A stretch of 64,000 bases of DNA from Sphingobacteriales bacterium (GTDB lineage Bacteria; Bacteroidota; Bacteroidia; Chitinophagales; Chitinophagaceae): positions 806,001 to 870,000 of the forward strand of contig SEFP01000001.1 of assembly GCA_004144185.1 (NCBI GenBank), given 5' to 3'. Numbering within the stretch: position 1 is the first letter of the stretch; each line of letters starts with the position of its first letter. The translations under genes were made by a program, and so were the position numbers. Under the pieces are notes generated by a model. The model was given only the letters and a program-made list of their open reading frames with translations. It ran no database searches and was not told the DNA's origin. Positions 1 through 9,697 of the stretch are shown here, one piece after another.

Positions 1-1755
1 TGGCACAGGTCGTGCAACTGAGACCTGCGCTTGGACTCCACTGATACGTAGTAGCACCGGAGGCAGTTAACGCAGCCGGGGTTCCGGCGCAACGAACCAC
101 ATTAGGGCTTACGACCAGTGTGACAGCAGGATTGACCGTCACCGTTACCTGATCGGTATCACTGCAACCCGACGCGTTACTGCCGATCACCGTGTAAGTG
201 GTGGTAGCAGTCGGAGTGGCAACCAGATTGGCGCAGGTGGTGCAACTGAGACCCGTTGCAGGGCTCCATACATAATTGGTAGCACCAGATGCAGTCAGCA
301 TAGCCGGAGTTCCGGCACAGCGCGTTACGCCAGGGCTCACCGCCAGTGTGACAGCAGGATTAATGGTTACTGTCACTTGATCGGTATCACTGCAACCGGA
401 TCCGTTACTACCAATTACCGTGTAGGTCGTCGTCGTCGCTGGTGTCGCTATTGGATTGGCGCAGGTGGTGCAACTCAGACCCGCGCTCGGAGTCCACTGG
501 TAGCTATTCGTTCCCGAGGCAGTCAGCGTAGCCGGACTTCCGGCACAACGGATCACATTAGGGCTTATGTTTAATACAGCCTGTGTATTGATCGTCACCG
601 TTACTTGATCGGTATCACTGCAGCCCGACGCGTTACTGCCGATCACCGTGTAAGTGGTGGTAGCAGTCGGAGTGGCAACCGGACTGGCGCAGGTCGTGCA
701 GCTCAGACCTACACTTGGACTCCACTGATACGTAGTAGCACCGGAGGCAGTAAGCGTAGCCGGAGTTCCAGCACAACGAACTACATTAGGACTTACTGCT
801 AATGCAACCGTGGGATTAATCGTCACCGTTACTTGATCGGTATCACTGCAGCCCGATGCGTTACTACCGATTACCGTGTAAGTGGTGGTGGCAGTCGGAG
901 TGGCAACCGGATTGGCACAGGTCGTGCAACTGAGACCCGCGCTCGGAGTCCACTGATACGCTGTAGCGCCCGTGGCTGACAGGTTGGTTGCAGAACCGGC
1001 ACAGATGGTCGCACCAGGTCCTGTACCTACTACCGGGCGGGGATTAACTGCAATTGAAATAGCATCCGTATCACTACAGCCATTGGCATGAATTCCAACA
1101 ACAGTATAGGTCGTTGTCGTAGCAGGGGTTGCGACCGGATTAGAGCAGGTCGTGCAACTCAGGCCTGTTGCTGGCGTCCACTGGTAGCTGGCGGCACCGG
1201 TTACCTGTAAAGGCAACACGCTTCCGGCACAAAGCGCCGTGTCTGCACCGGTTCGTACGATCGGCTTAGGTCGCACAGTAACGGTTACCTCATCCGTATC
1301 ATGACAACCTGCGGCATTGGTCCCAACAACGGTATAAGTTGTTGTAGTGGTCGGAGCAGCTACCGGATTGGCGCAGGTGCTGCAGCTCAGGCCGGCAGTC
1401 TGCTGCCAGGCATAAACAGTTGCACCAGAAGCTGTGAGGCCAATCGATTTTCCGGAACATAAGGTGGTATCCAGTCCGGCATCTACCACCGGTAGCGAAT
1501 AGACATTCAGTATAGCCTGGCTGGTATCACTGCATCCTTCTGCGTTGGTTCCGATCACCGTATATGTGGTCGTCGCCACAGGCGTTGCAACCGGATTGGC
1601 ACAGGTGGTGCAACTGAGACCCGCAGCGGGAGACCACTGGTAGGTAGCCGCTCCGGAAGCTAGTAGATTGGCTGAAGCTCCGGCGCATAGATTCCCGTTT
1701 CCGGAAACGGCCAACTGAGGTGTGGGCAGTATTGTGATAAGGTGGATAACCGTAT
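1..1755 (-). repeat. Exact-period 228-bp tandem repeats inside the adhesin gene
   Basis: The landmark ending in GTATC recurs with first bases at 151, 379, 607, 835, 1063, 1291, 1519 and, degenerate, 1747. Every step is exactly 228 bp (76 codons). The copies at 151-1000 are nearly identical at DNA level and become more divergent toward 1750, the older PKD side. The array continues past the left edge. Confidence 0.93.
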
Positions 1756-4700
1756 CTGTACAGGCACCGTTTTGGGCAATCAGCCGTACCGTATAGGTGC
1801 CGGCCTGCGTATAGGTTTTAACCGGATTGGATGCACTGCTGGTCGTTGCATCACCGAAGGCCCAGCTCCGGGCCGTAATGCCTCCAAAGGTGGCATTAGA
1901 CGTATCTGTGAAAGTGATCGCATTCCCCAGGCAGACGGTATCCCTCGAAACCACAAAGCCAGCCGTTACCGCATTGATCCGGATGCTGTCAGTTCCGGAA
2001 ACCGCCACCCGACATCCGGCCCCGTTACTCAGAACCACTTTAGGTACCCGGGCGTTGCCCCGCAGGTAGCTGTGTATTGCCGTGTTACTGGTAGTGATAA
2101 AGATATTTCCATCGTCAAAATCGTAGGTATAACTATTGGTAGACTGTGCATTGACTGAAAACTGAACATTAAGCGGCTCACAACCTGTGACCGGGCTATA
2201 GCTCAGCGTTCCAGTAGGACCATTGATCTGCACGGTGCGGCTAAAGCTATCGCGACAGCCATAAGGAGTGGTTGCAACCAACCGGATGGTGTAAGTACCC
2301 GGATAGGCGTAGATAGTAGATGGACTACGATTCACGGATGTAGAGCCGTTGCCAAAACTCCAGGCGTACTGGGTACCGGCCGGGGTCGTTCCCGGGGTGG
2401 CCTGGACGGTCAGGGGCGGGCAGGAAGCTACTGAATCGCTGAGTGTAAAAAACGCTATCTGACTGGTAATGCGCAGAGAGGCGGTTTTGGTAAGGGTATC
2501 CGTACACCCCCCTGGCGCAGTGACGATTAGACGGATAGAATACAGTCCTGGATTGGTATAGGCTTTGGAAGGATTGGCGATCGTTGCGGTAGTTCCATCG
2601 CCAAAATCCCAGAAGTACGAAGCCGCGTTAACCGATTGGCTGGTAAATGAAATGGATTCGCCGGTGCAATGAATGCTATCCGGAACCTGAAAAGCAGCTA
2701 TTGGATTGAGTGGCTGGATGAATCCGGGTTTGGTCATGCTATCGCGGCACCCGTACTGGTCGATTACCAGCAGACTCACGGTATAACTTCCCGGACTAGC
2801 GTAGGTATGAGACGGAGTGCTGTTGTTTCCGGAAAGCCCGGTACCATCTCCAAAGGTCCAGATACGGCTGCTGATCGCTCCTCCATTAGGATTGCTTTGA
2901 TCTACAAAACTTACCGTACCTGGCGCACATGGATTTTGGGGAGTACCGCCAAAGTCTGCAGTGGCACCTCTCACTGTCACCAGTCCACTACGAGTAAGCG
3001 TCTCTACGCAACCAATACTATCAGTAATTGAAAGAGTTACATCATATGTACCGTTTGTAGTGTACTGATGCGATGTTCCGCCAGCCAGCATGTAATTCGT
3101 ACCGCCACCATCGCCAAACGTCCAATACACCAATTGGGCACCAGTTGTATTTCGCATGTTGAAATTCACAAGACCACCCCGACAAATGACTGCCGGACTT
3201 ACGGTAAAAAAGCTATCAGTATTGTAAATACGCACTGTCTGGATCAGTTGCGACTGGCAGGCACCCTCATAAGCCGTTAGTTGTACGGTATAGTTTCCGT
3301 ATCCGGCATAGGTATGCGCGGGTGAGGTTGCGGTAGAGGTGGTTCCATCACCAAAGTCCCACAGATAACTACTGGCATGTGCCGACGTATTGGTAAAAGA
3401 AACAGCTCGTTTATTGGTGCAATTGATCACTGGGGAAAACTGCGCTACCGGTCCGATTACCGTTACGTAATTGTTACGGATAAAAGTGTCGGCACAGCCG
3501 TTGTTATTGGCATATAGGGTAATCGAATACGTTCCGGCACTCCCATAGACATACGACGGATTCTGATCAGTAGACGTACCACCGTCTCCAAAATTCCAGT
3601 CGTACGTGCTGGCACCGCTACTCGCATTACTAAAAGCAACCGGCTGCCCGGCACATACCTGTAAGGGAGCAGCGGTAAAGTTGCCAGTGGGTTTGGTTCC
3701 TACCTGAATGGTCTGTGTATGGGTAGCCACACATCCGGAGGGTAGCGTCGCGGTCGCGGTCAAGGTATAGGTTCCGACAGCAGTATAGGTGTGGGTAGTG
3801 GGTCCGGTAGTCGTAGCAGAAGTTCCATCTCCAAACTGCCACTGAATGGAAGTACCCGCCTGAGTCGGAACCGTGGTTCCGGAAAATGTTAGAATGGCCG
3901 GTACACACCTGCTTCCTCCGACAGAAACATCCAGCGTAGCCGGTGCAGATTGAATGGAGACCGGTGTAGAAGTAGCGCTACAACCGGCAGCAGTAGTCAC
4001 CGTCAGGGTTGCATTATAAGTACCATAGCTTGTGTAGGTGTGCGTAGGCGAAGCTACAGTCGCTGTTCCTCCGTCACCAAAATTCCAGCTATAGGTAATA
4101 CCCGCCGGCGCGCCGGAAAAAGATACGGTCAACGGGGCATTGCAAGAGGTTATGGGCGTAGCCATAACCGCAACCGCTGGTAAAGGAGTGATTGTAATGG
4201 TTTGAGCCTTTACCGATGTACACCCGTTGTTGGAAACACTCAGCGTAATGGTATAGGTACCCGGCACCGCAAAGACCTTGGAAGGGTTTAAGGCTGTACT
4301 GCTGGTACCGTCACCAAAGTCCCAGCTAACGCCTCCGGGAACCGGAACCGAAGCATTGATAAATGATACCGGATTGTTCACACAGGCACTCGCCGGTGCG
4401 CTAAAATTGGCTGTAATCTGGTTGTTGGTAACCGTTACGTTTTGAATAGACGTATCTGCACACCCAACACCATTAGACACAATCTGCCGGACCGTATAAG
4501 TGCCCGTTTGAGCATACCCATGCGTGGGTGAGGCTCCTGTAGACGTTCCTCCATCTCCAAAACTCCAGGTATGACTGGCTGCATTGGTGCTGGTAGTTGC
4601 AAATGATACTTGTGCCGGCAGGCTGCAAGCTGTGTTTCCGGAAATGGTAAATCCTGCAGTAGGCCTGGCAGCAGTTCGGATATAGGCGTTTTTAGTAAGC

Positions 4701-5248
4701 GAGCTGACACAGCCCACGCTGTTAGTCGCCACCAGAGAAACATTGTAAGTGCCACTTCCAGTGTATGTATGGGATGGATTGGCACTGGTACTGGTTACGC
4801 CATCTCCAAAATCCCATAGATACTGGGTGTTTCCAGCAGCACCTGGCGTGACGGTAGACGTGAAAGTAACCGCTTTAGGCGCACAGGAAAGCAGACTGTC
4901 AGAAGCCCGGAACGATAACACCGGAGCCGCATATGCATTGATGTAGTTGGTAACCGTCTTGGTATTCGTCTGACTCCCGTTCGAAACAGTCAGGCGGACG
5001 GTATAAAGGCCCGATTGCAAATAAGTGGTTGAAGGATTCTGATTGCTGGAATGGGTTCCGTTTCCAAGATCCCAATCCCAGATCGTGGCTCCACCGGTCG
5101 AGGCGTCTGTAAAGTGGACCACGATCGGCGCACATCCTGAGACAGGAGAAGCCGTAAAATCAGCTGATAAGGTCTGCGCAACACTTTTAAACGACAGCAG
5201 CAGAAACATACCTATCAGCCAAACAGATAATTGACGACACGTAATCAT
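1..5248 (-). CDS. Giant PKD-repeat surface adhesin (SprB-like), C-terminus outside window
   Basis: One uninterrupted reading frame runs leftward from ATG at 5248 to the window edge (about 1,749 codons, no stop seen). The first ~25 residues form a signal peptide ending near VAQT. About 13 PKD modules follow, spaced ~240 bp and recognised by WDFGDGT/WNFGDGG/WTFGDG cores (for example near 5090, 4815, 4325, 3350, 2860, 2610, 1860). Below about 1750 the protein changes to exact 76-residue repeats with CTTCANPVATPT and CSDTDQVTVT elements. PKD and Ig-like strings of this kind build long cell-surface adhesins of gliding Bacteroidota, normally exported by T9SS through a C-terminal domain that would lie outside the window. 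Function in adhesion or gliding is inferred. It is monocistronic, with a dyad just upstream. Confidence 0.9.
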   Translation of the reverse strand, partial: MITCRQLSVWLIGMFLLLSFKSVAQTLSADFTASPVSGCAPIVVHFTDASTGGATIWDWDLGNGTHSSNQNPSTTYLQSGLYTVRLTVSNGSQTNTKTVTNYINAYAAPVLSFRASDSLLSCAPKAVTFTSTVTPGAAGNTQYLWDFGDGVTSTSANPSHTYTGSGTYNVSLVATNSVGCVSSLTKNAYIRTAARPTAGFTISGNTACSLPAQVSFATTSTNAASHTWSFGDGGTSTGASPTHGYAQTGTYTVRQIVSNGVGCADTSIQNVTVTNNQITANFSAPASACVNNPVSFINASVPVPGGVSWDFGDGTSSTALNPSKVFAVPGTYTITLSVSNNGCTSVKAQTITITPLPAVAVMATPITSCNAPLTVSFSGAPAGITYSWNFGDGGTATVASPTHTYTSYGTYNATLTVTTAAGCSATSTPVSIQSAPATLDVSVGGSRCVPAILTFSGTTVPTQAGTSIQWQFGDGTSATTTGPTTHTYTAVGTYTLTATATLPSGCVATHTQTIQVGTKPTGNFTAAPLQVCAGQPVAFSNASSGASTYDWNFGDGGTSTDQNPSYVYGSAGTYSITLYANNNGCADTFIRNNYVTVIGPVAQFSPVINCTNKRAVSFTNTSAHASSYLWDFGDGTTSTATSPAHTYAGYGNYTVQLTAYEGACQSQLIQTVRIYNTDSFFTVSPAVICRGGLVNFNMRNTTGAQLVYWTFGDGGGTNYMLAGGTSHQYTTNGTYDVTLSITDSIGCVETLTRSGLVTVRGATADFGGTPQNPCAPGTVSFVDQSNPNGGAISSRIWTFGDGTGLSGNNSTPSHTYASPGSYTVSLLVIDQYGCRDSMTKPGFIQPLNPIAAFQVPDSIHCTGESISFTSQSVNAASYFWDFGDGTTATIANPSKAYTNPGLYSIRLIVTAPGGCTDTLTKTASLRITSQIAFFTLSDSVASCPPLTVQATPGTTPAGTQYAWSFGNGSTSVNRSPSTIYAYPGTYTIRLVATTPYGCRDSFSRTVQINGPTGTLSYSPVTGCEPLNVQFSVNAQSTNSYTYDFDDGNIFITTSNTAIHSYLRGNARVPKVVLSNGAGCRVAVSGTDSIRINAVTAGFVVSRDTVCLGNAITFTDTSNATFGGITARSWAFGDATTSSASNPVKTYTQAGTYTVRLIAQNGACTDTVIHLITILPTPQLAVSGNGNLCAGASANLLASGAATYQWSPAAGLSCTTCANPVATPVATTTYTVIGTNAEGCSDTSQAILNVYSLPVVDAGLDTTLCSGKSIGLTASGATVYAWQQTAGLSCSTCANPVAAPTTTTTYTVVGTNAAGCHDTDEVTVTVRPKPIVRTGADTALCAGSVLPLQVTGAASYQWTPATGLSCTTCSNPVATPATTTTYTVVGIHANGCSDTDAISIAVNPRPVVGTGPGATICAGSATNLSATGATAYQWTPSAGLSCTTCANPVATPTATTTYTVIGSNASGCSDTDQVTVTINPTVALAVSPNVVRCAGTPATLTASGATTYQWSPSVGLSCTTCASPVATPTATTTYTVIGSNASGCSDTDQVTVTINTQAVLNISPNVIRCAGSPATLTASGTNSYQWTPSAGLSCTTCANPIATPATTTTYTVIGSNGSGCSDTDQVTVTINPAVTLAVSPGVTRCAGTPAMLTASGATNYVWSPATGLSCTTCANLVATPTATTTYTVIGSNASGCSDTDQVTVTVNPAVTLVVSPNVVRCAGTPAALTASGATTYQWSPSAGLSCTTCA

Positions 5249-5261
5249 TTTTGGGGAGAAG

Positions 5262-5312
5262 TTTTGTGATAAAAGTTTCCTTTAGGATTCTTTTAGGAAA
5301 ATTATCACAAAA
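5262..5312. promoter_or_regulatory. 51-bp interrupted dyad in the adhesin leader
   Basis: Outer arms TTTTGTGATAA (5262-5272) and TTATCACAAAA (5302-5312) are perfect inverted repeats. An inner pair TTTCCT/AGGAAA (5276-5281 and 5295-5300) extends the symmetry. The dyad sits 14 bp upstream of the adhesin ATG, so it could be an operator or an mRNA hairpin controlling translation. It is too far from the rseP stop, which has its own terminator, to be that gene's terminator. Confidence 0.5.
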
Positions 5313-5604
5313 AACCTACCAGAAGGTTAATTGTTAGTAACGCTAATGCTATAAAATTAAAATTGTTTAGGAATTTTTAACAGATTTGGCATGGACGTTA
5401 AACGCTCTAAAATATTGATAATGAATCTTAAAGTAATTGGCTCCCTAAAACATCCATCAATTCAGCTTATAAAGACAGTATTCTTTAAACTAATAAATTC
5501 ATTCATAATTTTATTAATTCTTAACACTCGCGTTAGCATATAACATCGGATTTATAGGAATTTACACGGTTTTCCGTTCCCTAAGCTTGTGACCAGTAGT
5601 ACCT
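5313..5604. other. AT-rich intergenic stretch
   Basis: No ORF with coding character is visible on either strand between the adhesin leader and the rseP terminator. Base composition is clearly more AT-rich than the flanking genes. It presumably holds the adhesin promoter, but I could not fix a convincing TTTG/TAnnTTTG pair. Confidence 0.4.
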
Positions 5605-5648
5605 AAAATACGATAGGCTTTCGCCTGCGCGAAAGCCTATCGTATTTT
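5605..5648 (-). terminator. Rho-independent terminator of dxr-rseP
   Basis: Perfect 20-bp stem (arms 5605-5624 and 5629-5648) with a four-base loop and A/T runs at both ends, 17 bp past the rseP stop. It could work in both directions. Confidence 0.88.
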
Positions 5649-5664
5649 TATATTGAAGGGTACT

Positions 5665-7053
5665 TTACTTCCGGAACAGCCGCACTACGTCCATCCCATT
5701 CGCATACAGCATCAACGCCAGTAGCAGGATCAGACCTGCGGTTGTTGCATAACCCATTACTTTATCACTCACCTTGCGACCGGTAATCATCTCGATCAAC
5801 AAAAACAATACGTAGCCACCATCCAGTCCCGGAATCGGTAACAGGTTCATAAACGCCAGGATAATCGAGATCAGCGCCATGTAGCTCAGGAACGTTTCCC
5901 ACTGAAACGTACGGGGAGCACTCTTTCCAAACGTAATTAAACCGCCTACACTTTCCGATACTTTAACCTCTTTGGACGTAAACAGCAACTTTAAATTGCG
6001 GCCATAGCCGGTAAAGCTGTCCCACATAGCGCTGAAGCCTTTACCGACGGCTGCAACAGGACTGTAATGAATCTGCTTTACCTGAAAGAATCGCTTTAGA
6101 TCGCCCTGTGGTACAAAACCCAACATCCCGGTTTCCGGAACGGTTCCGTTCAGCACGGCATATTGGTTTTGATTCCGGACAACCGTAATCGAAATAGGCT
6201 GCCCTTTTAACCGCAGTTTAGCGTCTTCAAACTGATCGTAAAAAAGAGTCGACTTTCCGTTGATCATCACAATGGAATCGCCTTCGCGTAATCCCATTTT
6301 TTCAGCCGCCGAACCGGAAGACACTTTATCCACTACGGCCGGAATCCGCGGAGCAATAAAAGAACCGCCTTTATACGTCCGGTCTTTGGTCAGGTTGCGC
6401 ACCGTTCCTTCCGGAATGGCTATTTTAAGCTGCTGTCCGCCCCGCGCCACATCCAGCGTTTTGGCTTCTGACAGCACCATTTCCGGTATAATCTGCGAAA
6501 ACCGGGCAACCGGCTTGCCATCAATGCCCAGAACCTGGTCGCCGTCGCGCAATCCAATGCTTTCCGCCAACGAATCGGCTGCAATGCCATATTTGGCCGA
6601 CTGGGTCGGCAGGTAATCTTCGCCCCAGATGCCGAAGATGAACATATACGCAATGGCCGCCACCAGCAGGTTTACGATAATGCCGCCCAGCATAATGAAC
6701 AACCGCTTCCAGGCCTTCTGTGCCCGGAACTCATCAGGTTTGGGAGGCGCCGCCAGCTGGTCTTCGTCCATACTTTCGTCGACCATCCCGGCAATCTTTA
6801 CGTAGCCGCCGAGCGGGAACCAGCCGATGCCATACAGGGTATCCCCGATTTTACGTTTCCAGAGTGAGAAATTTCCGACGTTGGGAAACGGAAACAGGAA
6901 ATCGAAAAACAGGTAAAATTTCTCGACCCGGACCTTAAACAGGCGGGCAAAAAAGTAGTGGCCAAATTCATGCAGCAGAACCAGGATGGAAAGCGCTGCA
7001 AAAACCTGAAAAAATTGAATCCAGCCGGTAGCAAGCAGTAACTGCGGGTGCAA
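5665..7053 (-). CDS. rseP: RseP-type site-2 zinc metalloprotease (M50)
   Basis: Intramembrane protease that cuts transmembrane anti-sigma factors and signal-peptide remnants. HEFGH lies at residues 28-32 in the first membrane helix. Two PDZ-like regions sit in the middle (GIAADSLAESIGLRDGD and a second at MGLREGDSIV), and the LDGGY zinc motif is in a late helix, followed by a final membrane segment. At 462 residues it is of usual family length. The start is TTG at 7053, because an in-frame stop lies four codons upstream and no ATG is available. It follows dxr by 29 bp on the same strand, a pairing common in Bacteroidota, and probably forms one operon with it. Confidence 0.92.
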   Translation of the reverse strand: MHPQLLLATGWIQFFQVFAALSILVLLHEFGHYFFARLFKVRVEKFYLFFDFLFPFPNVGNFSLWKRKIGDTLYGIGWFPLGGYVKIAGMVDESMDEDQLAAPPKPDEFRAQKAWKRLFIMLGGIIVNLLVAAIAYMFIFGIWGEDYLPTQSAKYGIAADSLAESIGLRDGDQVLGIDGKPVARFSQIIPEMVLSEAKTLDVARGGQQLKIAIPEGTVRNLTKDRTYKGGSFIAPRIPAVVDKVSSGSAAEKMGLREGDSIVMINGKSTLFYDQFEDAKLRLKGQPISITVVRNQNQYAVLNGTVPETGMLGFVPQGDLKRFFQVKQIHYSPVAAVGKGFSAMWDSFTGYGRNLKLLFTSKEVKVSESVGGLITFGKSAPRTFQWETFLSYMALISIILAFMNLLPIPGLDGGYVLFLLIEMITGRKVSDKVMGYATTAGLILLLALMLYANGMDVVRLFRK

Positions 7054-7082
7054 TGAAGACAGTATTTAGTAAGAAAGAAAAA

Positions 7083-8267
7083 TTAATAATTGGTCAGCGC
7101 ACTTTTCTTGACCAGTTCGGCCGCCACATAACGGGCTTCCGTATCGGAGTCTTCAAGCGCCTGTAAATCCGGATGCGCCACAAAGGGCACCCCTTGTAAT
7201 ACACTCTCAATCGTTTCACTCATTTCCAGAAAGCCGATTTTGTTCTGTAGAAATGCACCGACGACCACTTCGTTCGCGGCATTGAGAATACAGGGCATAT
7301 TTCCACCGCCGTTCATCGCCTCGATTGCCAGAGCCAGATTCCGGAAGGTTTTCAGATCGGGCGCTTCGAACGTAAGCTTGCCATAATCCTTAAAATCGAA
7401 TCGCTTAAACGTATTGGGCAGCCGCTGCGGGTACGCCAACGCATACTGAATCGGCAATTTCATATCCGGAAGACCCAGCTGTGCTTTGAGAGAGCCGTCG
7501 CAGAACTGTACCAGCGAGTGAACAATGCTTTGTGGATGAACCACTACTTCGATCTGCTCGTCGCGCAGGCCAAACAGCCATTTGGCTTCGATCATCTCCA
7601 AGCCTTTATTCATCAGCGTAGCCGAATCAATGGAGATCTTGGCACCCATGGTCCAGTTGGGATGCTGCAATGCATGCGATGCTTTTACATTGACCAGATA
7701 GTTCGGCTTGCGGCCCAGAAACGGTCCACCCGAAGCAGTCAGCATAATCTTCTCTACCGCATCCGGATCTTCGCCTACCAGGCATTGAAACAAGGCCGAG
7801 TGCTCGGAATCGACCGGGAGGATCTGCGCACCGGTTTCTGCGGCACGCTTCATCACGAGTTCACCTGCAACGACCAGGGTTTCTTTATTGGCCAGCGCTA
7901 TTTTTTTACCGGCTTCAATCGCAGCCAGCGTCGACTGCAACCCGGCAAAGCCTACAATGGCTCCCAGCACCGTATCCACATCGGGCCGTTGTACTGCTTC
8001 CTGAAGGGCCGACTGACCTGCGCCGACCTCGATGCCGCTGCCGTCCAGCAGTTGTTTCAAGGTTTCATACCGGCTTTCATCGGTGGTAATCGCCAGCCTG
8101 GCCCCTACCGCGCGGGCCTGTTGAGCCAGCAGCTCTACATTCTTGTGCGCGGAAAGCACCGTTACCTCAAACCGACCGGGATGAGCGGCTACCACCTCAA
8201 GCGCCTGGGTACCAATAGAACCGGTGGATCCCAAAAGGGCCAGCCGCTGCCGGGAATTCTCACTCAT
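7083..8267 (-). CDS. dxr: 1-deoxy-D-xylulose 5-phosphate reductoisomerase
   Basis: NADPH-dependent second step of the MEP isoprenoid pathway, making 2-C-methyl-D-erythritol 4-phosphate in the cytosol. The N-terminus carries the nucleotide-binding GSTGSIGTQ motif. ANKETLV, the SEHSALFQ metal/substrate loop and the ASGGPF signature follow in the expected order. The ATG at 8267 (MSENSRQ) is preferred to the TTG three codons upstream at 8276. The length of 394 residues is normal. It is first gene of the dxr-rseP unit and divergent from dnaN. Confidence 0.96.
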   Translation of the reverse strand: MSENSRQRLALLGSTGSIGTQALEVVAAHPGRFEVTVLSAHKNVELLAQQARAVGARLAITTDESRYETLKQLLDGSGIEVGAGQSALQEAVQRPDVDTVLGAIVGFAGLQSTLAAIEAGKKIALANKETLVVAGELVMKRAAETGAQILPVDSEHSALFQCLVGEDPDAVEKIMLTASGGPFLGRKPNYLVNVKASHALQHPNWTMGAKISIDSATLMNKGLEMIEAKWLFGLRDEQIEVVVHPQSIVHSLVQFCDGSLKAQLGLPDMKLPIQYALAYPQRLPNTFKRFDFKDYGKLTFEAPDLKTFRNLALAIEAMNGGGNMPCILNAANEVVVGAFLQNKIGFLEMSETIESVLQGVPFVAHPDLQALEDSDTEARYVAAELVKKSALTNY

Positions 8268-8440
8268 GACCGTCAAAAGTAGGCAATAGATAGGGGATGA
8301 AGGGACATTCCCTGTTTAAAAACTTTGTTCCGGATGGATTATCAGTTGAGACCAAAATATACTACCATTGGGCAATGAGACACTTCTGAATACATTTTCC
8401 GGAAGTGGCTTTTGAGGGTTCAATTCGTTTTTTTGCCGGT

Positions 8441-8448
8441 TATCTTTG
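8441..8448 (+). promoter_or_regulatory. Possible -7 element for dnaN
   Basis: TATCTTTG matches the Bacteroidota -7 consensus TAnnTTTG, 39 bp before the dnaN ATG. A TTTG at 8411 is spaced too far (26 bp) to be a clean -33 element. A TTCCGGAA copy lies at 8397-8404 in the same intergenic region. Confidence 0.4.
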
Positions 8449-8487
8449 CCTGCCTTACGATCAATATTCTAAGGATTTTCCTTTCTC

Positions 8488-9609
8488 ATGCGCTTCATTA
8501 TTAGCTCTACCTCTCTGCTTCGCAGCCTGCAACAAGTAGGCGGCGTTATTGCTACCAACACAGTTCTGTCCATCCTCGAGGATTTTCTGTTTGAGCTGAA
8601 AGACAATACCCTGACCCTGACGGCTACAGACCTCGAAACCATGATGCGCGTCAGCCTGGAAGTGGCGGAAGCACAGGGCGAAGGCCGCATCTGTATCCCG
8701 TCCAAGATTTTGCTGGAATACCTGAAAAGCCTTCCGGAACAGCCCATTACCTTTCACGTCAACGATAAGGATCTCAGCATTGAAATGAGTTCTGCTTCCG
8801 GAAAATACCGGATTGGCGGCGAGCGGGCCGATGATTTCCCCAAAGAACCGGTTGCAGCAGAAACCACCGCATTTTCAATGCCTGCGGTCGCGCTGATTGA
8901 AAGCATTACTAAAAGTCTGTTCGCCGTATCCGGCGATACGTTGCGCCCGGCTATGACCGGTGTATATTTTGAGCTGGGTGCCGAAGGACTGACGTTTGTA
9001 GCTACCGACGCCCATCGCCTGGTAAAATATACCCGTACCGACGGCAGTACGCCTTCCGGAACCGGATTTGTGGTGCCCAAAAAGCCACTCCAGCAACTGC
9101 GCTCGGTATTACCGGCCGACGAAACGATGCTCAACCTAGCGTTTAACGAATCGCATTTGTTCGTAGCTACCGATAAACTGTCAATGAGCTGCCGCCTGAT
9201 CGACGCCCGGTTCCCGGATTACAAGGCGGTGATTCCGAAAGATAATCCGTACAAGCTGTCGATCGACCGCGCGGCGTTTGCGTCGGCGCTGCGCCGGGTG
9301 GGCATTTTCGCTAATAAAACCACCAACCAGGTACTGCTGGATATTGCCGGTAACTCGTTGCAACTCTCCGCACAGGATGTCGACTTTTCGTATGAAGGCA
9401 AGGAAACCCTGCCCTGCTCCTACAATGGCGAGGACATGAAGATTGCATTCAATGCCAAGCTGATGTACGAGATGATTCAGAATATGGAAGGCGAGGAGAT
9501 TTTCCTCGAACTCAGCACGCCTACCCGCGCCGGTATCTTCCGCCCCGCCGAAGAAGGCGAAAATGAAGATTTACTGATGCTGCTGATGCCGTTGATGGTC
9601 GGCTTGTAA
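8488..9609 (+). CDS. dnaN: DNA polymerase III beta sliding clamp
   Basis: Ring-shaped processivity clamp that tethers the replicative polymerase to DNA. The 373-residue protein shows the three-domain beta-clamp pattern: SSTSLLRSLQQVGGVI at the start, TDLETMMRV, the central FVATDAHRLVKY motif, DARFPDYKAVIP, and a C-terminal LMPLMVGL in place of the classical MPMR(L) end. The ATG at 8488 fits the conserved N-terminus MRFIIS. It is monocistronic, divergent from dxr and convergent with recO, and not beside dnaA as in many Firmicutes and Proteobacteria. Confidence 0.97.
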   Translation: MRFIISSTSLLRSLQQVGGVIATNTVLSILEDFLFELKDNTLTLTATDLETMMRVSLEVAEAQGEGRICIPSKILLEYLKSLPEQPITFHVNDKDLSIEMSSASGKYRIGGERADDFPKEPVAAETTAFSMPAVALIESITKSLFAVSGDTLRPAMTGVYFELGAEGLTFVATDAHRLVKYTRTDGSTPSGTGFVVPKKPLQQLRSVLPADETMLNLAFNESHLFVATDKLSMSCRLIDARFPDYKAVIPKDNPYKLSIDRAAFASALRRVGIFANKTTNQVLLDIAGNSLQLSAQDVDFSYEGKETLPCSYNGEDMKIAFNAKLMYEMIQNMEGEEIFLELSTPTRAGIFRPAEEGENEDLLMLLMPLMVGL

Positions 9610-9627
9610 TCAAAAGCATTTCAACAC

Positions 9628-9665
9628 AAAACCGGGATCAGCGCAAGTAGCCTGATCCCGGTTTT
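9628..9665. terminator. Bidirectional terminator between dnaN and recO
   Basis: Fourteen-base perfect arms (9628-9641 and 9652-9665) enclose a ten-base loop. A-rich and T-rich ends suit both convergent transcripts. Confidence 0.88.
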
Positions 9666-9697
9666 GCATGTATACCTGTTGAAGAAGGCCTGTACGG

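Noticed and set aside
377-802. Plus-strand short ORFs repeating every 228 bp
   Set aside because: They are antisense shadows of the adhesin repeats; the minus-strand frame is continuous through them with PKD/Ig motifs.
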